From NCBI RefSeq assembly GCF_937873615.1, contig NZ_CALMYP010000067.1, positions 124,001 to 188,000 on the forward strand: a DNA stretch of 64,000 nucleotides. The letters are read 5' to 3'. Both the position numbers and the translations under genes were made by a program. Of this stretch, positions 1 to 9,637 are shown one piece after another; positions within the stretch are counted from its first letter, which is position 1; each line of letters starts with the position of its first letter. Below the pieces are notes generated by a model. The model was not told the origin of the DNA. It did no database searches and worked only from the letters and a program-made list of their open reading frames with translations. The DNA comes from an uncultured Paracoccus sp. (GTDB lineage Bacteria; Pseudomonadota; Alphaproteobacteria; Rhodobacterales; Rhodobacteraceae).

Positions 1-716
1 GCGGCCTTGCCACCCAGCCAGGGTGTCAGGATCGGCGCTTCGGTGCCGTCGATGCGCTTGATCGTGTCCTTCAGATCGACGGCGAGCGCGACCGAGGCAT
101 TGTATTTCTCAACCGCCGGGACCAGCCCGGTCAGCGCATTCGCGCCCGACTTGGGTTCAGAGGAGAACCGGCCATCCTGCGGGCCGGGCACCGGCACCTT
201 GCCGGCGGCCATGGCATCGATCAGCTGGGCCAGCTTCTCGGCGGTCAGGTCCTCATAGTAATCCTTGCCGATCTGCGCCATCGGCGCGTTCGAGCAGGCC
301 GCCAGGCACTCGACCTCTTCCCAGGAGAACTTGCCGTCTTCCGACAGCATATGCGCCTGCGGGGCGATCTTTTCCTTGCAGACGGCGATCAGTTCGCCGG
401 CGCCGCAGATCATGCAGGTGGTGGTGCCGCAGATCTGGATATGGGCCACGCTGCCAACGGGTTGCAGCTGGAACATGAAATAGAAGGTCGCGACCTCCAG
501 CACCCGGATATAGGCCATGCCCAGAAGATCGGCGCAATATTCGATGGCCGGACGGGTCAGCCAGCCTTCCTGTTCCTGCGCCCGCCAGAGAACCGGGATC
601 ACCGCCGATTGCTGACGGCCTTCGGGATATTTGGTCATCTGCGCCCGCGCCCATTCAAGGTTCGCTGGCGTGAACTCGAACGAGTCCGGCTGGACAGGGC
701 TGAGGCGGCGAAGCAT
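1..716 (-). CDS. nuoE: NADH-quinone oxidoreductase subunit E (24 kDa [2Fe-2S] subunit), C-terminus cut by window edge
   Basis: Complex I peripheral-arm subunit that carries the N1a [2Fe-2S] cluster and works next to the FMN/NADH site. The frame stays open from the ATG at 716 to base 1, giving 238 residues; the stop lies outside the window. The thioredoxin-like domain has the family cluster ligands C96-x4-C101 (in ICGTTTC) and C137-x3-C141 (in ECLAAC). After about residue 160 there is an extra C-terminal stretch rich in Pro, Gly and Ala, as in Paracoccus and Rhodobacter homologues, which are longer than the E. coli protein. It is transcribed after nuoD and a small lipoprotein gene; a 97-bp spacer precedes it. 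A weak AGAAG lies upstream of the ATG, with AAGGAA somewhat further away. Assignment is firm. Confidence 0.95.
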   Translation of the reverse strand, partial: MLRRLSPVQPDSFEFTPANLEWARAQMTKYPEGRQQSAVIPVLWRAQEQEGWLTRPAIEYCADLLGMAYIRVLEVATFYFMFQLQPVGSVAHIQICGTTTCMICGAGELIAVCKEKIAPQAHMLSEDGKFSWEEVECLAACSNAPMAQIGKDYYEDLTAEKLAQLIDAMAAGKVPVPGPQDGRFSSEPKSGANALTGLVPAVEKYNASVALAVDLKDTIKRIDGTEAPILTPWLGGKA

Positions 717-813
717 GGTCTTCTATCCGTTCCTTACTGTTGCGATCCGCGCCCGCATTTGCCGCGCGCGCCTTTCGTTTCTGGTTCCGGCCTGACATGG
801 GGCCGGTGAATAT

Positions 814-957
814 CTACTGCGCCGGCGGCGGCGCCTGCGGGTTCAGGACCTGCGGCCCGGCACGTTCCGCCGACAGCCCAAGCTCGGGGTCGCGCTGGCA
901 GGCGGCCAGAACGGCCAGCGACAGGCCAAGCGCGGCCACGATCCCAAGCGCCCTCAC
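814..957 (-). CDS. small lipoprotein encoded inside the nuo operon
   Basis: A 47-codon frame between nuoD and nuoE. Its GTG start overlaps the nuoD stop (GTGA at 957-954), so it is probably translationally coupled. The product starts [20 protein letters not shown]: an Arg near the N-terminus, a hydrophobic stretch and a lipobox ending at Cys20 (VLAAC), followed by a charged and then Pro/Ala-rich tail of 27 residues. This is the architecture of a signal peptidase II substrate, so I infer a periplasm-facing lipid-anchored peptide. The residue after Cys is Gln, not Asp, so inner-membrane retention by the +2 rule is not indicated. Paracoccus nuo operons are known to carry unidentified reading frames between subunits; whether this equals one of them I cannot check. 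Function unknown. Confidence 0.72.
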   Translation of the reverse strand: MRALGIVAALGLSLAVLAACQRDPELGLSAERAGPQVLNPQAPPPAQ

Positions 958-2189
958 CGGTCGACCTCGCCGAAGACGATATCGAGCGTGGCGATGAAGG
1001 CCGGGATATCGGACAGCATATGCCCGGTCGCCATCCAGTCCATCGACTGCAGATGCGCAAAGCCCGGCGCGCGCATCTTGGCGCGGTAGGGTTTGTTGGT
1101 GCCGTCCGAGACCAGATAGACGCCGAATTCGCCCTTGGGCGCCTCGACCGCGGCATAGACTTCTCCGGCAGGCAGCTTGAAGCCTTCGGTGTAAAGCTTG
1201 AAGTGATGGATCAGGCTTTCCATGTCCGACTTCATCGCCGCGCGGCGCGGGGGCGTCAGCTTGCCGCGCGCCAGCACATCGCCGGGCGTCGCCCGCAGCT
1301 TGGCGCAGGCCTGCTGCATCAGCTTGCAGGATTCGCGCATCTCGGCCATGCGGACCAGATAGCGGTCATAGCAATCGCCGTTCTTGCCGACGGGAATCTG
1401 GAAATCGTATTCCTCATAGCCGTCATAGGGCTGCGACTTGCGCAGGTCCCAGGCCAGGCCCGAGCCGCGCAGCATGACACCGGAATAACCCCAGTTCAGC
1501 GCGTCCTGTTCGGTCACGACGCCGATATCGACCAGGCGCTGCTTGACGATGCGGTTCTCGGTCAGCAGCGTATGCAGGTCGTCCAGAAGCTTGGGGAAGG
1601 TCTCGCACCAGGCCTCGATATCGTCGATCAGCTCGGGCGGCAGGTCCTGATGCACGCCGCCGGGCCGGTAATAGGCCATGTGCAGCCGCGCGCCCGAGGC
1701 CCGCTCGCAGAAGACCATCAACTCCTCGCGGGCCTTGAAGCCCCAGACCGGCGGGGTCAGCGCGCCGATGTCGAGCATGCCCGTGGTCACGCCCAGCATG
1801 TGGTTCAGGATCCGGCCGATCTCGTTGAACAGCACCCGGATGATCTTCGCACGCGGCGGAATCTCGACCCCGGCCAGCTTCTCGATCGCCAGGCACCAGG
1901 CATGTTCCTGATTCTGCGGCGAGGAATAGTCGAGCCGGTCGAAATAGGGCAGGTTCTGCAGATAGGTCCGCGATTCCATCAGCTTTTCGGTGCCGCGATG
2001 CAGCAGGCCGATATGCGGATCGCAGCGTTCGATCACCTCGCCGTCAAGCTCGACCACCATGCGCAGCACGCCATGTGCCGCCGGGTGCTGGGGGCCGAAG
2101 TTGATGTTGAAATTGCGGATCGCCTGTTCGTCGGTGCGGGCATCCACGGAACCGTCGTCATAGCTGTTGACGCGAATATCGCCGTCCAT
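954..2189 (-). CDS. nuoD: NADH-quinone oxidoreductase subunit D (49 kDa subunit)
   Basis: 411-residue complex I subunit at the junction of the peripheral and membrane arms; with NuoB it forms the quinone-binding pocket near cluster N2. The N-terminal hallmark [10 protein letters not shown] (residues 31-40) holds the His thought to contact the quinone head group, and the fold is homologous to the [NiFe]-hydrogenase large subunit without its metal ligands. Length fits the family for organisms that keep nuoC and nuoD separate. The ATG at 2189 has GAGGAG about 10 bases upstream, lying within a 19-codon micro-frame. Its end overlaps the GTG of the lipoprotein gene. Confidence 0.97.
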   Translation of the reverse strand: MDGDIRVNSYDDGSVDARTDEQAIRNFNINFGPQHPAAHGVLRMVVELDGEVIERCDPHIGLLHRGTEKLMESRTYLQNLPYFDRLDYSSPQNQEHAWCLAIEKLAGVEIPPRAKIIRVLFNEIGRILNHMLGVTTGMLDIGALTPPVWGFKAREELMVFCERASGARLHMAYYRPGGVHQDLPPELIDDIEAWCETFPKLLDDLHTLLTENRIVKQRLVDIGVVTEQDALNWGYSGVMLRGSGLAWDLRKSQPYDGYEEYDFQIPVGKNGDCYDRYLVRMAEMRESCKLMQQACAKLRATPGDVLARGKLTPPRRAAMKSDMESLIHHFKLYTEGFKLPAGEVYAAVEAPKGEFGVYLVSDGTNKPYRAKMRAPGFAHLQSMDWMATGHMLSDIPAFIATLDIVFGEVDR

Positions 2190-2192
2190 GGC

Positions 2193-2252
2193 TCAGCACT
2201 CCTCTTTCGGGGCGAATGGCGGCAGGGCCGGGGTCAGGTGACGCGCGCTCAT
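2193..2252 (-). CDS. 19-codon micro-frame linking nuoC and nuoD (possible coupling leader)
   Basis: An ATG at 2252 overlaps the nuoC stop as ATGA and opens a 19-codon frame ([19 protein letters not shown]) that stops 3 bases before the nuoD ATG. Its last codons encode the GAGGAG that serves as the nuoD ribosome binding site. Ribosomes leaving nuoC could re-initiate here and be delivered to nuoD, so a coupling device is the simplest reading. There is no sign of a membrane or folded domain. It could also be chance, since a 57-bp spacer needs no protein. Confidence 0.3.
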   Translation of the reverse strand: MSARHLTPALPPFAPKEEC

Positions 2253-2875
2253 TGGCCGGCCTCCTTCGCCTTCTCGTCGCCGGGCAGCACATATTTCGCG
2301 CCCTCCCAGGGCGACAGGAAATCGAACTGCCGGTATTCCTGCGTCAGCCTGACGGGTTCATAGACGACGCGCTTCAGCTCATCGTCATAGCGGACCTCGA
2401 CATAGCCGGTGGTCGGGAAATCCTTGCGCAGCGGGAAGCCGTGGAAGCCGTAATCGGTCAGGATCCGGCGCAGGTCGGGATGGCCCGAGAACATGATGCC
2501 GAACATGTCGAAGACTTCGCGCTCATACCAGTTGGCACCGGGGAAAAGCCCGGTCGCGGAAGGCACCAGCTCATCCTCGCGGACCGCGACTTTCAGGCGG
2601 ATGCGCTGATTGCGATACATCGACAGCATCTGATAGACTACGTCGAAACGCGCCGGACGCTCCGGGTGGTCAACGGCGGTGATGTCGGTCAGCGTCGAGA
2701 AGCGGCAATTCGCGTCGGATTGCAGGAATTCCAGCACCCGCAGCAGGCCCGATATGCCGACGGTCACGGTCAGTTCCTCGTAAGCCAGATCGGCCGAGAT
2801 CACCTCGTCGGGGAAGCGGACCTGCACCAGTTCGGACAGGTCGGTCAGGGCGTTGAGATCGGGATAGAGAGCCAT
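2249..2875 (-). CDS. nuoC: NADH-quinone oxidoreductase subunit C (30 kDa subunit)
   Basis: 208-residue hydrophilic complex I subunit that braces NuoD in the peripheral arm; it binds no cofactor. The family signature is present near residues 119-140: [20 protein letters not shown], followed by [17 protein letters not shown]. The C-terminus has the usual tyrosine-rich tail with [12 protein letters not shown]. The gene starts 3 bases after the nuoB stop and ends overlapping a micro-frame before nuoD. It is a free-standing nuoC, unlike the nuoCD fusion of enterobacteria, as expected for alphaproteobacteria. Confidence 0.96.
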   Translation of the reverse strand: MALYPDLNALTDLSELVQVRFPDEVISADLAYEELTVTVGISGLLRVLEFLQSDANCRFSTLTDITAVDHPERPARFDVVYQMLSMYRNQRIRLKVAVREDELVPSATGLFPGANWYEREVFDMFGIMFSGHPDLRRILTDYGFHGFPLRKDFPTTGYVEVRYDDELKRVVYEPVRLTQEYRQFDFLSPWEGAKYVLPGDEKAKEAGQ

Positions 2876-2878
2876 GAC

Positions 2879-3768
<890 letters not shown>

Positions 3769-3817
3769 GTTGTCAGGCTCCCTTGTGCCACGACCGGGTG
3801 AGGGTCGCGTTTGGGTT

Positions 3818-3857
3818 GGGCTAATGTCCGTTTAGCCCTCGCAGGAATAAGGGTCAA
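3818..3857 (-). promoter_or_regulatory. candidate nuo promoter with palindrome over the -10 box
   Basis: On the minus strand TTGACC (3857-3852) is followed after exactly 17 bases by TAAACG (3834-3829), a plausible sigma70 pair though the -10 matches only in part. A perfect 7-bp inverted repeat, GGGCTAA (3818-3824) and TTAGCCC (3832-3838) with a 7-base spacer, covers the -10 box. This could be an operator or an RNA hairpin at the 5' end. A second palindrome, CCGGAACGATTCCGG, lies at 3864-3878 just upstream of the -35 box. Confidence 0.4.
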
Positions 3858-4027
3858 CTCGGGCCGGAACGATTCCGGGGGCCAAAAAACGGGTGCGATT
3901 GCCGCAGGCGGGGCCTGCAGCGCGTTCAGATCGCTGCAGAAGCCCGGAAACCGGTGCCCGGAACCTCTTGCGCCGGGCCGCGTTCGAACTGAACGGTCAG
4001 GCAACAACCGAAAGGAACAGGCAGATC

Positions 4028-4282
4028 ATGGGCATCATCATCGCCATTATCGTCGGCGCCATCGCCGGCTGGCTGGGCAGCAAGATCGTGCAGGGCCAGG
4101 GCCAGGGCTTTCTGGTCAATGCCGTGGTCGGCATCGTCGGCGCGCTGATCGCCTCGTTCGTCTTCCCGGCGCTCGGCATGGGATCGGGCGAGGGCAGCAG
4201 CTTCATCGGCTCGATTCTCTATGCGACCGTCGGCGCAGTCATCCTGCTGGTGCTTCTGCGGCTGATCAACCGCGGCACCTGA
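4028..4282 (+). CDS. GlsB/YeaQ/YmgE family small membrane protein
   Basis: 84-residue very hydrophobic protein of the family historically called transglycosylase-associated. It has three transmembrane stretches (about residues 2-18, 28-50 and 57-78) with Gly-rich helix packing and the typical N-terminal MGIIIAIIVGAIAGWLGSKI. Homologues are small inner-membrane proteins often raised under general or acid stress; their mechanism is not established. The gene is divergent from nuoA. A purine-rich run (AAAGGAACAGGCAGATC) sits before the ATG. The MFS gene follows on the same strand after 75 bp. Confidence 0.85.
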   Translation: MGIIIAIIVGAIAGWLGSKIVQGQGQGFLVNAVVGIVGALIASFVFPALGMGSGEGSSFIGSILYATVGAVILLVLLRLINRGT

Positions 4283-4357
4283 ACCGTTCGGCACAGAATG
4301 CCCGGCCCCCCCTCATCCCGCTTGCGGGGGGTCGCCATTGCGGGCAGAGTAGCGCGG

Positions 4358-5986
4358 ATGTCAGCCAGAGCCTCGACCTTCGCGCCCTTCCGGCATTCCG
4401 CCTTCCGTACCCTCTGGACGGCGACGCTGGTGTCGAATTTCGGCGGGCTTGTGCAGGCGGTCAGCGCCGCATGGCTGATGACGCAGCTGACCTCGAACGC
4501 GACGCTGATCGCGCTTGTCCAGGCCTCCAACACGCTACCGATCATGCTGTTCGCCTTGGTGTCGGGCGCGCTTGCCGATATCTTCGACCGCCGCCAGATC
4601 ATGATGGCAGCGATCAGCTTCATGGCATTGATGTCGGCGCTTCTGGCCTTCGTCGCCTGGACCGGGGCGATCACGCCCTGGGTGCTTCTGGCCTTCACCT
4701 TCCTGATCGGTCTTGGTCAGGCGCTTTACAATCCGCCCTGGCAGGCCAGCATGGGCGATCTGGTCCCGCGCGAGGACCTGCCGCAGGCGGTCACGCTGAA
4801 CTCGGTCGGGTTCAACCTGATGCGCTCGGTCGGTCCGGCGGCGGGCGGCTTGATCGTCGCTGCCTGGGGCGCGGCCATGGGCTTCATCGTCAACGCCTTC
4901 AGCTATATCCCGCTGATGATCGCCATGGCGCGCTGGAAGCCGGACTATCCGCCCCGCACCATCGCACGAGAGCCGTTCCTGTCGGCGGTGGGGGCCGGGC
5001 TGCGCTATGTCGCACTGTCTCCGAATCTGGTGCAGGTGCTCAGCCGGGCGGGCGCGTTCGGCCTGTCGGCGGCGGCGCTGATGGCGCTGCTGCCGCTGGT
5101 GGCGAAATCCCATCCCGAGGGCGGCTCGCTGCTGTTCGGCACGCTTCTGGGCTGTTTCGGGGCCGGCGCGATCATCGGCGCGCTGACCAATACGCGCCTG
5201 CGCGCGACCTTCAGCAATGAATGGGTGGTGCGGCTCAGCATGGTGCTGTTCGCGGCGGCGATGATGCTCGTGGGCACGACCGACAATCTCTGGATCCACG
5301 GTGCCGCCATGTTCCCGGCGGGCCTTGCCTGGGTGGTGACGCTGTCGCTGTTCAACGTCACCGTGCAGCTTTCGACGCCGCGTTGGGTCGTGGCCCGGGC
5401 GCTGGCGCTTTACCAGACCGTCACCTTCGGCGGCATGGCGGCGGGTGCGTGGCTCTGGGGCGCGGTGGCCGAGGCTTCGGGTGTCGATCAGGCACTGATC
5501 GGCGCGGGCGTCGCCCTTCTGGCCGCCGCAGCGCTTGGCTTCGTCCTGCCGATGCCCGAGTTCAGCCAGTCCGACCTTTCGCCCGCCAACCGTTTCCGAG
5601 AGCCGGAACTGGGCCTCGACCTGCGCGGACGCTCGGGCCCGATCATGGTCATGGTCGATTACCACATCGCCCCCGCCGACACGCGCGAGTTCCTTGACCT
5701 TATGGTCAAGCGCCGCGACATCCGCCGCCGCGACGGCGCGCGCTCGTGGGTGCTGCTGCGCGATCTGGAAAAGCCCGACTGCTGGTCGGAAAGCTATCAC
5801 ATCGCCACATGGGACGATTACATCCGCCATAACAGCCGCCGCACCGTCACCGATACCGAAGTATATGAGGCGCTGCGCCGCCTGCATCGTGACGAAGGCA
5901 GCCCGCCCGTGCATCGCCTGATCGAACGTCACGACGCCGCCTCTCATGCCGATGTGCCCCTGCGCGGGAAGATCGACGTGCCGTGA
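4358..5986 (+). CDS. MFS transporter of the MFS_3 (EntS-like) family with C-terminal soluble domain
   Basis: About 542 residues. The N-terminal part (about 1-400) is a 12-helix major facilitator domain that opens STFAPFRHSAFRTLW, typical of the MFS_3 family that includes enterobactin exporter EntS. After about residue 415 comes a soluble stretch of some 110 residues (IMVMVDYHIAPADTREFLDL onward) that resembles an antibiotic-biosynthesis-monooxygenase-like ferredoxin fold; this fusion is common in proteobacterial members of the family. The substrate cannot be told. A longer frame opens at 4298, but its first 20 codons run across a CCCCCC/GGGGGG hairpin and look non-coding, so the ATG at 4358 is preferred. 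Confidence 0.85.
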   Translation: MSARASTFAPFRHSAFRTLWTATLVSNFGGLVQAVSAAWLMTQLTSNATLIALVQASNTLPIMLFALVSGALADIFDRRQIMMAAISFMALMSALLAFVAWTGAITPWVLLAFTFLIGLGQALYNPPWQASMGDLVPREDLPQAVTLNSVGFNLMRSVGPAAGGLIVAAWGAAMGFIVNAFSYIPLMIAMARWKPDYPPRTIAREPFLSAVGAGLRYVALSPNLVQVLSRAGAFGLSAAALMALLPLVAKSHPEGGSLLFGTLLGCFGAGAIIGALTNTRLRATFSNEWVVRLSMVLFAAAMMLVGTTDNLWIHGAAMFPAGLAWVVTLSLFNVTVQLSTPRWVVARALALYQTVTFGGMAAGAWLWGAVAEASGVDQALIGAGVALLAAAALGFVLPMPEFSQSDLSPANRFREPELGLDLRGRSGPIMVMVDYHIAPADTREFLDLMVKRRDIRRRDGARSWVLLRDLEKPDCWSESYHIATWDDYIRHNSRRTVTDTEVYEALRRLHRDEGSPPVHRLIERHDAASHADVPLRGKIDVP

Positions 5987-5996
5987 CGCGCCGTCG

Positions 5997-6120
5997 CTAT
6001 TGCGACTGCTCCAGCAGCCAGTCGCGCAGGCCGGGCGCTTCGCCTGATCCTCGGGGCTGGTGAAGGCCTCGGCGCCAAGACCCTGTTCCAGCACCCGCAA
6101 GTCACGATAGCGCGCGCTTA
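5997..6120 (-). pseudogene. possible decayed C-terminal gene remnant
   Basis: Between the convergent ends of the MFS and EamA genes the minus strand reads RYRDLRVLEQGLGAEAFTSP, then EDQ, then shifts frame to PGLRDWLLEQSQ and a TAG at 5999-5997. Adding one base near 6038 would join the two parts into one frame of about 40 codons ending at that TAG. It reads like real protein rather than random GC-rich translation, but I do not recognise the family and no start is in view. It may equally be chance. Confidence 0.25.
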
Positions 6121-7017
6121 TCGGCGCGGACGCATTTGTCTGCCGCGCCAGAGGATAAACAGCCCCGAACAGACGATCAGCGCCGAGCCGACCAGCATCG
6201 CCGGTCCAAGGCTTTCGCCGAAGAAGATCACCCCGAAGGCGATGCCAAAGAGCAGCCGCGAGTAACGGAACGGGGTCACGGCGGATACCTCGCCCGTGCG
6301 CATGGCCTTCATCAGGCAGGCATAGGCCCCGACCCCGGCCAGCACGGCGCCGCCCATGAACAGAAGCGCAGCCGCATTGGGCCAGACGAATGCCGTCCCG
6401 TCCCAGATCCCATAGATCACCCCGGCGATGACGATGCCCAGAAAGCCATAGAAACCAAGGATCGCCGTGCCCAGACCGCGCGGCGCGGCGCGGCTGGCCA
6501 GATCGCGCCCGGCAAAGCCCAGCATCCCGGTCACCGCCAGCAGCGACATGGCCGAAAAGCTCTCGGTGCCCGGCTGCAGGATGATCAGCACCCCGAGCAG
6601 CCCGATCAGGATCGCCAGCCACCGCCTTGGCCCGACCCTTTCGCCGAAGATCAGTGCCGCACTTGCCACCACCACCAGCGGCGTCGCCTGCAGGATCACC
6701 GTCGTCGCCGAGAGGGGCGTCAGCGTGATCGCCAGCGTATAGAACAGCCGCCCGACGATCTCGAACCCCATCCTGACCCGCATCGGCCGCGACATCACAT
6801 CGGCCGAGACCAGCCGCTGCCCGCTGGCCTTGGCGAAAGCGGCGAAAAGCACCGCACCGCCAAGCCCGAAGATCAGCAAGATCTGCGCCGTGGGCAGGGT
6901 CTTCGCGGCGGATTTGATCAGCGCATCCTCGACCGCGAAGACGGCCATGGCGGCCACCATCCAGAGGCTGCCGATCAGGTTCGCGCGGTCGTCCGTCGCA
7001 AGGGCGGGTTCACGCAC
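6118..7017 (-). CDS. EamA/DMT family transporter
   Basis: About 299 residues with ten predicted transmembrane helices arranged as two EamA repeats. The N-terminal half starts [20 protein letters not shown]; the second half ends with [10 protein letters not shown], a positively charged cytoplasmic tail. The family moves small metabolites, often amino acids or S-adenosylmethionine; the substrate is not predictable here. The start is unclear: GTG at 7017 overlaps the apt stop by 8 bases and gives a normal N-terminus, while an ATG at 7038 lies further inside apt. Coupling to apt is likely in both cases. Transcribed with apt and the flavin reductase. Confidence 0.83.
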   Translation of the reverse strand: MREPALATDDRANLIGSLWMVAAMAVFAVEDALIKSAAKTLPTAQILLIFGLGGAVLFAAFAKASGQRLVSADVMSRPMRVRMGFEIVGRLFYTLAITLTPLSATTVILQATPLVVVASAALIFGERVGPRRWLAILIGLLGVLIILQPGTESFSAMSLLAVTGMLGFAGRDLASRAAPRGLGTAILGFYGFLGIVIAGVIYGIWDGTAFVWPNAAALLFMGGAVLAGVGAYACLMKAMRTGEVSAVTPFRYSRLLFGIAFGVIFFGESLGPAMLVGSALIVCSGLFILWRGRQMRPRR

Positions 7018-7546
7018 CCTCGAACTCGCACAGCGCATGGACCGGCATCTGCATCGCTTCCAGCTTCCGCCGACCGCCGAGTTCCGGCAGGTCGATGACG
7101 AAGGCGCAGCCGATCACATCGGCACCCAGCCGGCGGCACAGCTTGATCCCGGCCTCGGCGGTGCCGCCGGTGGCCAGCAGGTCATCGACGATCAGCACAC
7201 GCTCGCCCTTACTGAGCGCATCGTCATGGATCTCCATCACCGCCTCGCCATATTCCAGCGCATAGGCTTCCGAGATCACCGTGCCGGGCAGCTTGCCCTT
7301 CTTGCGGATCGGCACGAAGCCGGTCGAAAGCTGATGCGCCACCGCGCCGCCAAGGATGAAGCCCCGCGCCTCAAGCCCCACGACCTTGTCGATCTTCTGG
7401 CCGGCATAGGCGTGCAGAATCTGGTCCACCGCCATGCGAAAGCCGCGCGCATCGGCGAAAAGCGTGGTTACATCGCGGAAGATGATCCCCTCATGCGGGA
7501 AGTCATAGATGCTGCGGATGTAATCCCTGACGGTCTTCTGGGTCAT
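7010..7546 (-). CDS. apt: adenine phosphoribosyltransferase
   Basis: Cytosolic purine-salvage enzyme converting adenine and PRPP to AMP and pyrophosphate. 178 residues, the normal family length. It shows the N-terminal [18 protein letters not shown], the RGFILGG segment (61-67), and the PRPP-binding motif [17 protein letters not shown] (117-133) with the two Asp and the TGGT loop. It overlaps the upstream flavin reductase gene by 4 bases (ATGA) and the downstream transporter, so the three form one unit. Confidence 0.95.
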   Translation of the reverse strand: MTQKTVRDYIRSIYDFPHEGIIFRDVTTLFADARGFRMAVDQILHAYAGQKIDKVVGLEARGFILGGAVAHQLSTGFVPIRKKGKLPGTVISEAYALEYGEAVMEIHDDALSKGERVLIVDDLLATGGTAEAGIKLCRRLGADVIGCAFVIDLPELGGRRKLEAMQMPVHALCEFEGA

Positions 7547-8142
7547 TCCGGGCGCTCCATTTCAAAAAGATCGTGCACGGCGGCATAATCCCTGTAGCCC
7601 AGACGCGTCAGCCAGCCATCCTTCGACAGATCGAAGCGGCCATCGCGGATGCAGTCGTCGCGCAGATGCACGCCGGTCACGGTGCCGATGACCAGCCAGT
7701 TCGCCTCGCCCGGCAGGCGTTGGATCCGGGTCGAGCGGCATTCCAGCGACGCCGGCGCAGCGGCGACGCGCGGGCAGTTGATCGTGGTGCACTCGGCGGG
7801 CTCGATCCCTGCTGCCTCGAACTCATTGACGCCGGCGGGCAGTGGTGCGCTCGACGCGTTCATCTGGTCCTTCAGCGCGGCCGAGGCGATATTGACGCAG
7901 AAAACCCCGGTCTCGGCGATATGGGCCAGCGTGTCCTTCATCCCCGGCCGGTCCGGCTTTGCCGAAGTCGAGGCGAACATGACCTGCGGCGGAACGTAAG
8001 CCACGGCATTGAAGAAGCTGTAGGGCGCCAGGTTGTCGCCGTCGCCCCCCCGGGTCGAGATCCAGCCGATGGGGCGCGGCGCGACAATGGCGTTGAACGG
8101 GTTATGCGGCAGGCCGTGGCCGGCTTCGGGTCGATAGAACAT
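7543..8142 (-). CDS. flavin reductase family protein (FMN-binding split barrel)
   Basis: 199-residue member of the flavin-reductase-like family that binds FMN in a split beta-barrel. Typical segments are [16 protein letters not shown] near residue 20 and [20 protein letters not shown] near 42-61, which line the flavin site, then a KDTLAHI/FCVNIA block. The ATG at 8142 is chosen because GGAGG stands 5 bases before it; the longer frame to 8208 adds 22 Gly-rich residues without homologous character. Members act as NAD(P)H:flavin reductases or FMN-dependent oxidases; the substrate is unknown. It is followed by apt with ATGA overlap. Confidence 0.85.
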   Translation of the reverse strand: MFYRPEAGHGLPHNPFNAIVAPRPIGWISTRGGDGDNLAPYSFFNAVAYVPPQVMFASTSAKPDRPGMKDTLAHIAETGVFCVNIASAALKDQMNASSAPLPAGVNEFEAAGIEPAECTTINCPRVAAAPASLECRSTRIQRLPGEANWLVIGTVTGVHLRDDCIRDGRFDLSKDGWLTRLGYRDYAAVHDLFEMERPE

Positions 8143-8267
8143 GACGCCTCCTGATTGCGCCGCGCATCCTGCCCCTGCCCCGCCCCAGCGTCCACCAGAT
8201 TCTTGCAACTGACGCGGGACGTGTTACGCATCGCGCCGGGAATGCGCGACAGGGTGGGAACAGGCGG

Positions 8268-8870
8268 TTGGAACTGTGCGAGGAAAAGCCGGAGGATTGG
8301 CACGAGGTCGAGGCGCTGATGGACCTGTGCTTCGCGCCGGGCCGGACGGCGCTGTCCTCCTATCGGTTGCGCGACGGGGTCGATCCGGTGCGCGGGCTGT
8401 GCCTGCTTCTGCGCGCCGACGGTGCCATCCGCGCCGCGATCCGCTTCTGGCCGGTGCAGGTGGGCGGCCAGCCGGTGCTGCTGCTTGGTCCCATCGCCGT
8501 GCACCCGACCGCGCAGGGCGAAGGCCTTGGCGCCTGGCTGATGCAGGAAAGCCTTGGCCGGGCGCGCGCCATGGGCTGGGCGCGGGTCATGCTGGTGGGC
8601 GACGCGCCCTATTATTCGCGCTTCGGCTTTCAGAAGCTGGAAGCGGTCGAGATGCCGCCGCCGACCAATCCCGACCGGGTGCTGGGGCTGGAACTTCAAC
8701 CCGGGGCCTGGATTGGGGTGGAAGGCCCGGTGATGCGCGCGAGCGGTCTTGAAACCGCGCCCGCGCATGACAAGGTTGAAAGGGCCGGCGATTGCCGGGA
8801 TGTCGAGCCGCGAAAGGAAGCGCCCGATGGCCGAAGCCAAGCAGGTCGTCCTGCCCCCGATCACGGATGA
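8268..8870 (+). CDS. GNAT family N-acetyltransferase (YhbS-like)
   Basis: 200-residue frame starting with TTG, the only usable start in frame near the conserved N-terminus (LCEEKPEDWHEVEALMDLCF). The acetyl-CoA site is visible as VHPTAQGEGLGAWLMQESL (Q/R-x-x-G-x-G/A type), and PYYSRFGFQKL near residue 125 is a hallmark of the YhbS branch. The last 35 or so codons lose family character and run 44 bases into the EcsC gene. The acceptor substrate is unknown. Divergent from the flavin reductase gene. Confidence 0.8.
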   Translation: MELCEEKPEDWHEVEALMDLCFAPGRTALSSYRLRDGVDPVRGLCLLLRADGAIRAAIRFWPVQVGGQPVLLLGPIAVHPTAQGEGLGAWLMQESLGRARAMGWARVMLVGDAPYYSRFGFQKLEAVEMPPPTNPDRVLGLELQPGAWIGVEGPVMRASGLETAPAHDKVERAGDCRDVEPRKEAPDGRSQAGRPAPDHG

Positions 8871-9627
8871 AACCGTCCTGAAGGAGGTCGACCGCCTCGC
8901 CCGGCGCTATGTCGAGGCGCGCGGGCTGGCGATGGACATCCTCGACCGGGTCGGCGGCGGCGGCGAACAACTGATCCAGCGCCTGCCCGAGTTCATGCGC
9001 AAGCGGATAGACGGCGCCGTCGCCACGGCCCTGAACCGGACCTTCCGTCTGGCCTCGGCCTCGCGCGGGGTGCTGCGCGACCGCGGCGACTGGTTCAACC
9101 GGCTGGGCACGACGGCGGCTGGCGCCATCGGGGGTGCCGCCGGCATCACCGGCGCCATCGTCGAGTTGCCGATAACGGTCACGATCCTTCTGCGCGCCAT
9201 TCTGGAGATCGCGGACGAACACGGGCTCGATACCGAAAGCGACGAGATCCGGGCCGAGGCCCTGCGCATCTTCGCCACCGGCGGCCCGCTGGAGGAAGAC
9301 GACGGCACCGATACCGCGCTGCTGGCGGCGCGCCTTGCGATCAGCGGGCGCACGCTGCAATCTCTGGTCACCCGCTTCGCCCCGCAGATCGCCACGCGCA
9401 TGTTGACCAAGATCGGCGCGCAGGCGGTGCCGGTGCTGGGCGCCTTCGCCGGGGCCGGCATCAACTATACCTTCGCGCGCTACTATCAGGAGCTCGCCCG
9501 GGTCCAGTTCGGCCTGCTGCGCCTGTCGAACGAGACCGGCATCCCGCGCGAGGCGCTTGTCGAGCGGTTGCAGATGCGCATCGAAGCGCTGGAAAACAGG
9601 CTGCCGGCGGCGAAGAAGGCGTCCTGA
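8827..9627 (+). CDS. EcsC family protein
   Basis: 266 residues. The start at 8827 (MAEAKQVVLPP) is chosen for the AAAGGAAG about 7 bases upstream. The middle (about residues 95-130) is a Gly/Ala-rich hydrophobic segment (TTAAGAIGGAAGITGAIVEL) followed by a helical region with many Ile and Leu; a second hydrophobic stretch lies at about 200-220 (AVPVLGAFAGAGINY). This matches the EcsC family, named after a protein linked to the Bacillus Ecs ABC exporter; the biochemical role of proteobacterial members is not known. Probably membrane-associated. It overlaps the end of the acetyltransferase gene. Confidence 0.8.
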   Translation: MAEAKQVVLPPITDETVLKEVDRLARRYVEARGLAMDILDRVGGGGEQLIQRLPEFMRKRIDGAVATALNRTFRLASASRGVLRDRGDWFNRLGTTAAGAIGGAAGITGAIVELPITVTILLRAILEIADEHGLDTESDEIRAEALRIFATGGPLEEDDGTDTALLAARLAISGRTLQSLVTRFAPQIATRMLTKIGAQAVPVLGAFAGAGINYTFARYYQELARVQFGLLRLSNETGIPREALVERLQMRIEALENRLPAAKKAS

Positions 9628-9637
9628 GGCCCCGGCC

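Noticed and set aside
4535..6622. 695-codon open frame on the minus strand
   Set aside because: Antisense to the MFS gene and out of frame with the EamA gene; only a short part near 6040-6120 looks protein-like and is listed separately.
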